Assembly (NCBI GenBank): GCA_032622095.1
Contig: CP136068.1
Location: forward strand, 13,063,729-13,127,728
Direction of reading: 5' to 3'
From: Siphonodentalium dalli
Taxonomy: Eukaryota > Mollusca > Scaphopoda > Gadilida > Siphonodentaliidae
DNA: 64,000 nt
This document shows positions 34,898 to 44,220 of this stretch, in pieces. The notes under the pieces are model-generated. The model had not been told where the DNA came from. It saw nothing but the letters and a program-made list of their open reading frames with translations, and searched no databases. The translations under genes were made by a program, and so were the position numbers. Position 1 is the stretch's first letter; every line of letters begins with the position of its first letter.

Positions 34898-36010
34898 ATG
34901 ACATCAAATCTAGTGCAATATAGGCAGGCGATAGGGCTTTCCAACTTACGTACCAGTATGTGCAATGTGGATAAATTTTCCAAAACTGGGCGTGGTAATA
35001 CTTCAAACATTAAATTACCTAAATTCGGACACATGCAAAAATTACTTGTTCGTACAGTTCTAATAAGTATGCTTTTGATTATTTTGAGCAATGACGTGCA
35101 TAAAAATCCAGGTCCGCGTGAGAAGGAGACATTATCAATTTTCCATTATAATGTCCGAAGTCTAAGACACAAATTGTCGAAACTAACTGAGCACATTGGT
35201 GAATATGATATTGTTTGTTTTACAGAAACCCATTTAAATATTGGTTTTCCAAGCGAAAAAATATTGCTTCCTAATTATCAGGGGCCAATTAGATTGGATA
35301 GAAACGAACGAGGAGGTGGTCTAGCAATTTACTTTGCTGACGGTCTCGTATTTAAACATATCCCTCAACTCGATTTTGATGACGAAATACTCTGGTTCGA
35401 AATTGGTTCGAAACAAAAAATTCTGATATGTGTGACTTATCTATCTAAGAAGGAATGTATAGAATCATATTGGAAAGACCTAGAATCCTCTGTTGAAAGC
35501 GCTCTTTCGATAAATCCCTCCCTGATTATTGTCGGTGACTTAAATTGTGACCTTTTGAAACAATCAGGACCATTGCACGATATAAAAAGTATATGGGCTC
35601 TAACGAACGCTATCACCAACCCAACTCGTGTGACTGGAAGCTCATCGACCTTGATCGACCCAATTTTGTTAAGTGATACTCTATCATTCGTTAACGCATC
35701 CACTATTGATCTGGGCCACTCAGACCATTATGCGACCACCATAGAACTACTTACACGCAATCGTAAATCAGAGACATGCATTCGTCAGGTATGGAATTAT
35801 ACCAAAGGTGATTACTTAAATATGAATGTAGAGATCCATGCAATAAATTGGACAGATGTTTTATCTGAAAGAGACACAAAAATAAATGTAAATACAATGG
35901 TAACCATTTTCACAGACACGTTCCTTAATATTGCAAAAAATATATACCATTTCAAACAATTACAATTAGGACAAATGATAAACCATGGTTTGATAGCTCT
36001 ATTAGATTAA
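34898..36010 (+). pseudogene. LINE endonuclease (EEP) domain with DVHKNPGP motif
   Basis: A 370-codon frame starts with ATG at 34898. About 65 residues in, a hydrophobic stretch is followed by DVHKNPGP (35093-35116), which is common at this point in CR1-type LINEs and resembles the 2A sequence. The endonuclease follows: 'NVRSLRHKLSKL', 'DIVCFTETHL', 'RGGGLAIY', 'IVGDLNCDLL' (Asp/Asn), 'LIDPILLS' and 'LGHSDHYAT' (catalytic Asp-His). The domain looks complete. The frame shifts near 35975: the true continuation ('KPWFDSSIRLNIRKRDRLR') is read one frame over. Confidence 0.85.
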
Positions 36011-37356
36011 ATATAAGAAAAAGAGATCGCTTAAGAAAGAAAGCTTTAAAATCAAATGCACAAATGCACTGGGACAAGTATAAACAAATTCGAAATAAGA
36101 TAAACAGCATGAACAACTTTGCAAAAGAGAAATATTTGTTAAATCTGGATGAAAATTTGAAACTCAACACAGGTCCAAAGCAATTCTGGCATGTCGTGAA
36201 ACAGCTGCTTAACAATTTTTCTAATAAGAGTAAAATCCCAGCTCTAGAGTTTGACAACTCATTTTATGATTATGATGAAGACAAGGCTGAACTGTTGAAC
36301 AAAATGTTTATAATGAATAGCACCATAGACAGTTCGGAATCTGACATTCCCAATTTCGCAAATAGAACGGCATCAAATATCAGCTCGATAGAAACATCAT
36401 AAGATGAAATTTCAACTATTCTCAAATCTTTATCCACAAATAAAGCCAATGGTCCGGATGGTATCAGTAACAAAATGTTAAAAGACAACCACAGCTCAGT
36501 ATGCAAACCACTGAAAATAATTTTTAATAAATCGCTTAAGAGTTGTTGTTTTCCGGACACATGGAAACGTGCTGATGTCATACCATTGTTCAAAAAAGGA
36601 AAATCACAAGATCCAAATAATTACAGACCCATTTCACTTCTCAGTTGTGTTGGAAAAGTTCTCGAAAGAATCGTTCACAATAAAATGTTTACACATTTGC
36701 AATCCAGAGATCTCCTATATTCGCACCAGTCTGGTTTTATTCCCGGTCATGGAAATGAACTACAACTGATAGAAATTATTCATAATATAGTAGAAGCGCT
36801 TGATACAGGTGATACGACATGTGCAGTATTCTGTGATATTTCCAAAACCTTTGACAAAGTGTGGCATCGTGGTCTTATACATAAGCTCGATAAATATGGT
36901 ATTAAAGGAGATATTCTTAAATGGTTTGTTAACTACCTTGAAAATCGCAAACAACGCGTACGAATTAACTCCAGTTTTTCCAAATACGCACCAATAACAG
37001 CAAGAGTCCCTCAAGGATCCGTAATCGGGCCTCTTATGTTTCTCATATATATAAATGACATTTCGGACAATTTAGAATCCCGAGCTAGACTATTTGCCGA
37101 TGATACATGTCTCATGATTGCAAACTCTGATCTACAAACTTTAATAGATAATGACATGCGGAAAATCAATGAATGGGCTGAAAAGTGGATAGTCAAATTT
37201 AATAGTGCCAACACTAAAGTACTGCTGTTTACAAGTATAGAAAATATCATAAAGCCGGATATAGTTTTCAATGGAGCTACCCTTGATTATACGCACAGTC
37301 ACACACACCTGGGTATTGACATCTCAGAAGATTTATCATGGAATATTTATATCTAA
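35975..37356 (+). pseudogene. LINE reverse transcriptase, with in-frame stop
   Basis: After the frameshift the pol continues to a TAA at 36400-36402. The same frame then resumes to 37356. RT blocks are in order: 'NKANGPDGIS', 'YRPISLLS', 'CDISKTFDKVWH' (motif A Asp kept), 'VPQGSVIGPLMFLIYIND', 'LFADDTCLM' (motif C Asp-Asp kept) and 'HLGIDISEDLSW'. The C-terminal part decays after the stop at 37354-37356, although recognisable fragments continue to about 37430. Confidence 0.88.
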
Positions 37357-37929
37357 ATTATATGTGCTAAAGCCTATACAAGACTTTCCCAATGAGAAAA
37401 CATCGTAATAATCTTCTGAGCTTTAATATACATTGAGTTAAGACACTAATATTTGGGGATCCGAACTTAAAACAATTAGAAAATGAACATAACTTTAAAG
37501 CTGTTCAAAATTACTTACGAGATACAACTCAAGAGGAAAATCCGACAAAGTTCTATTAAGACGCTCGCATCATTTGAATGCAAATTGTAAAAATGTTAAC
37601 AATGCACCATGAGGTACATGTATCACATTTAAAACAGCTACTTGAAATCATTATTGAAATTATTTAGAAATTGTGGGGTGGTGAGACTATACAAACTATA
37701 CTTCAAATAATATACAATGATATACTGTATGTATACACTTGTAAATATGTTATACCTATTGTGTCGACAACCCAAATTATTATGTAGCAGTGTTATAACG
37801 GCAATTGGGAGAGGGGGTTATGTATAAGTGGATCGCACTTGTCCTCCAATCCCAATGCCAATCTGTATTGTTATATACTTATTGGTAATAAATATGTTTA
37901 AACCAACTAATACACAATGATATAACCGC

Positions 37930-38110
37930 GGATGTCACGTTTCCAACGACGTACCGAGCAGCTCTTCCATTGTTATTTGACTCATTTTCCCGACCGAGCA
38001 GACCGAACACTGAAATTCGACCCACTTATTTGTACTCGACCCAATATATTGTCGGCCAACAACTTTTGGCCGAGGTAGCCGTTTATGACCCCGAACTTGT
38101 ATCGGGAATT
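37930..38110. repeat. Inverted relative of the 20.1-20.56 kb repeat
   Basis: The block 'tcccgaccgagcagaccgaa' plus 'ctgaaattcgaccc' is the reverse complement of sequence at 20249-20290 and 20400-20425. It sits between the LINE 3' end and the Crypton-like element. Confidence 0.55.
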
Positions 38111-38985
38111 ATCCCATCAATTGTTATAAACTGATACATTGGAAAGATTTATTATTCATCTGAAGGGATGCTAATAAAATATAATGAGACACCAGACATA
38201 ACGAGTGATAAAATAGTGAGAATAGTTCCGATAATAACGGTCTGAGAGAATAGTAATAACACATCAAGTGTTATATTCAAACAGTATTAACGTTCCACCT
38301 GTTTTCCCGAAAGCCGCACATTATCCGCATGTAATAGAACTTGTTTCGTGTAGATAATCTGCATAGAATTGGATCTTTTTGGGTCCATAATGTGCTGAAA
38401 ATAAAACCGTTTTAGACACATTATCAACTCATAGTGAGGCAATTCTAAGCAGATTATGTGCGGACAATCACACAAATAAGCAAACTCACGACTTTCCAGG
38501 TGTTACGCCCTTTAACGTGTGTTTTCACAAAACTTCACAAAACGAAATAACGGCTATTATTACTGCTTTATAGGGCGTTCTCTAGGCCATTGATAATGTT
38601 TTTCGGGGCGTTCCAAATAGCGTATTGTTACCAAAAACAGCGACCCGCGAGCCGATAATGAGAAGCTTCGTTCATTATCGGCCAGCCGCCCGGAAACTAG
38701 ATCTCGTTTATTATCACGCGAGTTATGTCTCTTCCACTTCCGACCTGGCGTGTTTATTTCAAGAAAATTGGAAGATGTATCCGATTTTCCCGACACTATA
38801 GTGGTTTTATGATTGGAATTAACGCTATATGATTGAATTATTGTATCAAGCGTAAGTATGCATTAATAATTTTAGCTGTCAACCTCTCATTGTTTGTTAC
38901 TCGTCTTCAATTCTGGTTTTTCCCCTTTCCTATTTTCTAGACTCCGTGTCAGCTGACAAGTCACATGTAAACAGAGAACACATGC

Positions 38986-39918
38986 TTGCAAAATATCACG
39001 TCTAGCGAATTAAATGAAACTGATTTAGAAGCCTTACAAAAAAGTAGCATTCCACAAAATACAAATAGAGCAACAGACTATGGAATAAAACAATTCAGAG
39101 ATTGGTTGGAGAAGAGAAGTCGAACATGTGACTCTAATACCATTTCTCCTGAACTTTTAAATGAAATATTGCGTAAATTCTATGCTGAAGTGAAGCCAAA
39201 CAAACAAGGCACAAGCTTATCACCAAGCACTTTGACTGGCCTCAGTGCAGCAATTTATCGACATATCACATCATCACCAATAAGTCGGCCAATAAACATT
39301 ATTCAAGATAAACATTTCCAAAGTGCAAACAAAATGTTTGCTGCAAGATGTAAGCTATATTTGAAAACTGGGAACCCGAAACAAAAACACAAACTATGCA
39401 ACTACTCAAGACATTCTTTTGGAGGGCAACATGGTTTCACCTATGATACAATTTCGGTAGGCGAGGTCGTGAAGGTTGGGCTGAAATGACAAAAGGAACA
39501 TTTTCAATATCGAAGGATTCTGATGACGTAGAATTTGTACAAAGCGACCAAACCCCACCAGGGTAGTGAAAATCATAGCGGCATTGATCACAATAACCAA
39601 AGAATGTATGGCGTAGGTGTTCAAGTGTTCAAGTTTCATTTTACCAAACTAAATGAAAATTCCGATAGGCTTATCCAACACCACAGAAAGACATATAGTC
39701 CTGATGAACACTGGTTCAAATGTGAACCAGTTGGAAAAAATGTATTATCAACCATGATGCAAAGAATATATAGAAAAGCAGGTATGTCAAAAGTGTACAC
39801 ATGTCTGTGTGTGCGGGTGTCCACAGTTACTGATCTGCATTGGTGTGGAGTGAATCTGGAAACAATTCTAAGCATCACAAACCACAGGAACATCGAAAGT
39901 TTGAAGCATTATATATGA
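38986..39918 (+). pseudogene. Crypton-type tyrosine recombinase (DUF3504 family), frameshifted
   Basis: The N-terminal core-binding part ('ATDYGIKQFRDWLEKRSR', 'LSPSTLTGLSAAIYRHI') runs to about 39445. The catalytic part then needs a frame change for 'FGRRGREGWAEMTKG' and a second change back before 'TKPHQG' near 39545. It ends with 'MQRIYRKAGMSKVYT', 'CVRVSTVTDL' and 'NHRNIESLKHYI'. The Arg of the HxxR box, the late His and the nucleophile Tyr are present, but the His of HxxR is Leu. Related domains exist in vertebrate ZMYM2/3/4, QRICH1 and KCTD1. In intact elements the enzyme cuts and rejoins DNA through the Tyr. This copy is inactive as written. Confidence 0.82.
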
Positions 39919-40109
39919 GATAGTTCTACCGACCAGAAACGAGAGTGTTCAAACATATTGAATACTTCCTTAAGTGTGAACCCTAACCATGATGACCTAG
40001 ATGACTTTTATTCCATTAGCACTGCTGGGGGAGTTTCACTGTTGACCAAGGTGTTGTTGCCAGTGATGCATTAAGCAATGATAATGATACAAATACAGAA
40101 AATGCAGTA

Positions 40110-40355
40110 CCTGAACATGTGAGTGACTCTTCTGAAGTGAACTTAATCGCGAATGAAGGCACCATAACCATTCCACCAAATACTCTTCCTGGGACAATTT
40201 TTATTCGTGATGTTCCAGTTGTTCCATGTGCTTTATTTACTAGTACATCAACTACTACTAGTAGAAATCTGAATATACATCCACTCGCACCAAGCGTCAT
40301 GGCTGGGTCACATTCAATGACTGCACTATTCATATGCACTATAAATGGCTTTTAA
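40110..40355 (+). pseudogene. Possible C-terminal remnant of the Crypton ORF
   Basis: Downstream of the recombinase a Ser/Thr/Asn-rich frame ('GTITIPPNTLPGTIFIRDVP') ends with a stop at 40353-40355. Its position inside the element suggests a C-terminal extension separated by disruptions near 39920-40100. No domain was recognised, so it could also be a chance frame. Confidence 0.35.
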
Positions 40356-40542
40356 ATCATTGATAACATAGTGTTAAGTCTGTTGCATTGAGTTGGTGTT
40401 GAAACGATATTATATTTAAATGTTCTTGAAAATATTTCACTCTTAATCTACTTCATTATTCCACTGAATCCTCAAATGGGTCAAATTTCCAAAACTGTGG
40501 TAATATTAGTAATAACATGATTTCATCGGGCATTATTGTTTA

Positions 40543-40663
40543 TTAACGGCCCTCTGGAATGATTAACAGCAATCGGGCTTATTAGCGGCCATCGACTTCG
40601 TCTCGGGTCGCTAATAGGTCACCGGGCTGTTAATCATTCCAGTCGGGCCGTTAATAAACCATA
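40543..40663. repeat. Hairpin in the 3' flank of the Crypton-like element
   Basis: The arm 'ttattaacggccctctggaa' plus 'tgattaacag' pairs with 'ctgttaatcattccag' plus 'tcgggccgttaataa'. Inside, 'ttattagcggcc' and 'cgctaatag' form a second pair. A similar hairpin ('ccgataatgagaagcttcgt' with 'cattatcgg') lies in the 5' flank near 38656. Confidence 0.75.
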
Positions 40664-41194
40664 ACGCCCTCAAAAATAATGTTATTGTTATGTTAGTACA
40701 TTTTCTGCTTATTTCAGAATTAAATACTCTCAGTATGTACCTATTGCACATTATAGGTCGATTGTGTGCGTATTTGCGTGAAGATATGTTGTAACAACGC
40801 AAGTGTAATTCATGATAGGTGGCTAAATAAGTATTATGCTGTGTGAGCAAAATTCCAGTTTGGTGTATGCACATTTAAGTCTAATATCGATTACTATAAA
40901 GTTGATGCACGATTTATATATGCGTACCTTTCCACCAGGAGGTGTGAGTTCTGCGCATGCTAACTTGGAACTAAAACTCCGTCATGTGTATTAATTGTTT
41001 CGCCACACCCCCCTATGCCTTTTTTCTCAGGAAATGTCCAGTTGTGATGTTGAAGCATTACATACAAATAATGCTATTTAAGTAGAACGTATAACATAAT
41101 TGATAATAACTTGTTGTCTCAGTTTATATCATACTCTATCCTCACATCAGTGCAACGAGTTGCTTATAATTAAGATATTCAGAATTGGACGTAA

Positions 41195-41289
41195 TTTTAA
41201 CATGTATGTATACATGTGGGTAAATAGTACCGGTATGGACATGTTTGTGATACGTGAATGCAGTTTGGTTGTTAATTTTAATATCATTA

Positions 41290-41330
<41 letters not shown>

Positions 41331-41415
41331 GTAACTAATACCCGTATGAATACGTTTGTAATATGTACATGTGTATATGCATTTTGGATGTTAATTTTAA
41401 TATCATTATGTGTAT
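41195..41415. repeat. About 100-bp tandem repeat and (AT)n, target of the hAT insertion
   Basis: Units with 'gtgggtaaatagtaccggta', 'catgtttgtgatacg', 'gcagtttggttgtta' and 'atatcattatg' occur at about 41215 and 41330. A third at about 43165-43225 lies on the other side of the hAT element. An (AT)n run of about 40 bases sits at 41290-41329. The hAT element interrupted this array. Confidence 0.8.
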
Positions 41416-42008
41416 ATACCAGGGTTGGGGTAATCGTAATCAGTAATTGTAATCAAAGTAATCGATTACACAATTTGGAGTAATCATCTGTAATCAGTAA
41501 TCATGACATTTTTTGATTACAAGTAATCGTAATCGTAATCGATTACTTTAAAAAGTACCTGTAATCATGATTACATTTTGATTACTTTTTTGATTACTTT
41601 TATTAAAATATCAATATGAATGGATACCCATAATCTTATAGTACAGTACTGTGCAGTATGCACAAATACAAGCCAACATAAGAGAGTTAACACAATTTCA
41701 CCATGTATTATATTAGTGGTGCATTGTGAAGTGATATGCCTTGATGTAACACAAAGGCTCTTATTGCTAATTGTTTGTTTTACTGGAATAACAAGTCTAT
41801 GTTGAATAGCAATTATGTGTTTAAGTTTGTTCACTTTGAACTCATTGTTATCCAAACAGTGTTTTGATTGAGTGTGAAGCCAGCTCAGTGAGCTCACACT
41901 GTGAATATACAGGTGTGACCATGTTTAGATAAACAAAAAACACAAGTCACATATATAAATCCCACACATTTGCTTCAAACCATATCATCAGTGTTCAGAA
42001 CTGCAATC

Positions 42009-42144
42009 ATGTCTACCGTTTTGAATCACCTCCACATGCCAGACACTCAATCTGGTACTACTATGAAAGTACAATGCAAACATTGTCCAAGCTATATTTC
42101 CGGGGCAAGCAAAAGCACTTCCAACTTTCTGACACATATCAAGG
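42009..42144 (+). pseudogene. hAT transposase remnant, BED zinc-finger exon
   Basis: From an ATG at 42009 the frame encodes 'VQCKHCPSYISG' and 'TSNFLTHIK', and then meets a good donor (CAAG|GTATGT) at 42145. The zinc pattern is C-x2-C, then His. The second His is supplied by the next exon ('RKHRDIY' at 42622) after a good acceptor (TTATTATTACAG). BED fingers bind the transposon ends. The frame also stays open into the intron to 42221, which is not considered coding. Confidence 0.8.
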
Positions 42145-42249
42145 TATGTATTGATTTATATGTTAAATTATCAACTTTTATTCTGGTAAGTTACTCTAAA
42201 TATTTTTACCAGTGGCTATAAAAGCAGTTACAATATGCATGCATTCTAC

Positions 42250-42480
42250 ATAATTTCCTAGTATACACCCACTGGGGGATATCAGTGAAAAGATTAAATT
42301 ATGCCTATTGTATTGTAAATCAAACTAATTAATCCCTATTGTGTTTTACCCAGCCATTGCTAGCCTTACTGCACTGAGGACTGATATCAGTGAAAAGATT
42401 AAATTATGCCTATTGTATTGTAAATCAAGTTAATTAATCCATATTGTGTTTTACCCAGTCATTGCTAGCCTTACTGTCTG
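42250..42480 (+). repeat. About 105-bp tandem duplication in the hAT intron
   Basis: The block 'gatatcagtgaaaagattaa' to 'ccattgctagccttactg' is present twice (about 42279-42372 and 42383-42473) with a few differences. Confidence 0.8.
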
Positions 42481-42621
42481 GTCTCTGATTAATCTTTGTG
42501 TGTCAAACTCGTGTTAAGTTGTTTCCCACCATGACCATCAATATGCACCATTAGCATGTATATACATGTATATGAAATGTTGTTACCTCAGTACTTCATT
42601 GGATTTTGTTTATTATTACAG

Positions 42622-42821
42622 CGAAAACATAGAGATATTTATTTGACCATTCTGTCAAAGCCAGCAACTAAGACCAGCGGTGCTTAACTATTCCAGCATC
42701 GTCAGCCCCAGTTGAGCGACTCTTCAGCGTGGCCGGAAAGATGTACATACCAGACAGATGCCGACTCAAGGACAGCACCTTCGAAGACTTCATGATGGTC
42801 AAGTGCAATGGCAGAGTTTAA
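42622..42821 (+). pseudogene. hAT transposase remnant, C-terminal dimerisation region
   Basis: The exon opens in the BED frame (to a stop near 42684). In a second frame from 42684 it encodes 'PASSAPVERLFSVAGKMY' and 'LKDSTFEDFMMVKCN', with a stop at 42819-42821. That block is the classic hAT C-terminal dimerisation signature. The jump from BED to C-terminus marks the internal deletion. The catalytic DDE/RNase-H-like fold is absent. An AATAAA at about 42912 could be the original polyadenylation signal. Confidence 0.88.
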
Positions 42822-43229
42822 GACCATTTCAACTTGTTGAATGTATTTATTGCTTGCTTCAATGTTTTATCCGTTCCTTGTTATATGTTATATAGTGATG
42901 TTTTTATTCAATAAAATTTGATATTTTAATTTAATTCATTTCATTATTTATTTATGTGGGATCAAAATGGTTGGAAACTAGCAATTGTAATCAAATGTAA
43001 TCAAAAAGTAATCGATTACATTTACTAAAGTAATTGTAATTGTAATCGATTACATTGAAAAAAATGTAATCAGTAATCGTAATCGTGATCATGTAAATCA
43101 AAAGTAATTGTAATCGTAATCGATTAAATTGGCATGTAATCGCCCCAACCCTGGTATATACATATGTGTAAATAATACCGTATGAATATGTTTGTAATAC
43201 GTATCTGCAGTTTGGTTGTTACTTTCTCT

Positions 43230-44000
43230 AGCAAATCCACTGACAGCTAAAATAGTCGCATATATCTGCAAAAGCTCAACATGGCTTGCCATTACCCACC
43301 ATCGGAATACAAGTAAGAGGCTCACGAACCAAGGACATAATTGTCTCGAAATGCGACATCAAGGCTGGCAACTTGAGTGTTTTTATTTGCATGTATATGT
43401 CTCTAAATTAACAACACGCTAATGGACAAATAAGATACCCCAACAACGTCAGCTCATCCAGAATATTGCAAAAACACGGACATCGACTGATTTGTATTTA
43501 CGGAGCTTTTTGCGTTAAAATTTCACATCCCAGAATAATGAAAATGGAATTGACTTGAAGAATATCGTTTTGGTTCATCAATGTATGTAGGTCAAGAAAC
43601 GGAACAATATCACTTCAATGGGAAACACCTTGTCGTCACCATAGAACACATTATGACATATAGGTTTGTGGCCTTTTCAACACACAGTAAATTCTCACCG
43701 GTTGATTTGCAGTATGTATATGCAGCCTGGAGGCTACCGCTGTCTAACACGACGCCATTCCGTCCGGAGTATTGCTGATCTTCATTAATCTGCGCAGCGT
43801 CCAATGTCGCGTATGTGCTTGGATCTATTGGACTGTGTGATAAGATAAACATGACATTAATTAAAAGAGAAGTCTCACAGCGATACAATTGACCCTACCG
43901 CAATTAGCTTTGTGAGCCAATGAGCCAATCAAAGCAGCGCTGGCTTCTACTAAACGGCGGTTAGACAAACAGGCTCATTTTACCGGCTTACTCAATGTCG
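43230..44000. other. Non-coding stretch upstream of the THAP exon
   Basis: No exon was recognised. The short frames at 43581-43778 and on the opposite strand overlap and lack domains. The last 80 bases form the promoter region of the exon at 44065. Confidence 0.4.
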
Positions 44001-44016
44001 CTTTGATTTTGTTTTG

Positions 44017-44024
44017 TATAAAAG
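44017..44024 (+). promoter_or_regulatory. TATA box upstream of the THAP exon
   Basis: TATAAAAG lies 41 bp before the first ATG at 44065, leaving room for a very short 5' untranslated region. It is the best core-promoter candidate on this strand near the exon. Confidence 0.5.
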
Positions 44025-44064
44025 ATAGCAGATATCGTTAAATTATTTTATTTTCTCAACAAAG

Positions 44065-44220
44065 ATGATGAAAAAGTGTAGGTATGGACAATGTAAAACC
44101 GACTCGCGATATCAACACCTGATTCCGGACGTTATTGTTGTGCCTTTTGTGAAGCCAAAGACGATCGAAGGTGTCTTGGGTTACTCTGATTTTTCTGAAA
44201 GCAAAGAGTATTGGTTTCAT
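44065..44220 (+). CDS. First exon of a THAP-domain protein
   Basis: Two ATGs (44065, 44068) open a 52-codon frame that ends exactly at a strong donor, CAT|GTAAGT. The peptide starts MMKKCRYGQCKTDSRY and ends 'KEYWFH'. C-x4-C near the N-terminus, the proline-rich 'VPFVKPK' and the Trp near the end are the pattern of the THAP zinc-coordinating DNA-binding domain. Its C-x2-H half would be in the next exon. I could not find that exon before 47 kb, so the gene is either long, broken or a remnant of a THAP-carrying transposon. The frame is phase 0 at the donor. THAP proteins bind DNA in the nucleus. Confidence 0.65.

Larger units (their letters stand above)
34898..37905 (+). mobile_element. CR1/jockey-type non-LTR retrotransposon, degenerate
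   Basis: The order is an apurinic-type endonuclease, then reverse transcriptase, then a 3' untranslated region ending near AATAAATATGTTTAA (about 37888-37902). The motifs (DVHKNPGP, 'GDLNCD', 'GHSDHYA', 'VPQGSVIGP', 'LFADDT') are those of CR1/L2/jockey-group LINEs. Frames are broken near 35975 and at 36400-36402. After 37356 the C-terminal part decays. A diverged copy of the 3' end lies at 56085-56280. The 5' limit is not visible; 34898 is the first coding base. Confidence 0.88.
38290..40800 (+). mobile_element. Crypton-like tyrosine-recombinase transposon
   Basis: A recombinase of the DUF3504/Crypton type (38986-39918) is flanked by sequences that recur at 15.89-16.56 and 19.8-20.09 kb without the gene. 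Those copies define the approximate ends: left near 38290 (reverse complement of the 'gcggattttcgggagaatag' block) and right near 40800 ('tgcgtatttgcgtgaagata'). The ends are not inverted repeats of one another, as expected for Cryptons. Hairpins lie inside both flanks (38655-38690 and 40543-40663). No target duplication is visible. Confidence 0.75.
41420..43153 (+). mobile_element. Internally deleted hAT transposon with intact ends and 8-bp duplication
   Basis: The ends are CAGGGTTGGGG (41420-41430) and CCCCAACCCTG (43143-43153), perfect inverted repeats. GTATATAC lies directly outside both (41412-41419 and 43154-43161), the 8-bp duplication typical of hAT. The subterminal 120 bases on each side are packed with 'gtaatcgtaatcgattac' motifs, which probably bind transposase. 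Inside are only the first and last parts of a transposase gene (a BED zinc finger and the C-terminal dimerisation segment) with the catalytic middle missing. It is a non-autonomous derivative of 1734 bp. Confidence 0.95.
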
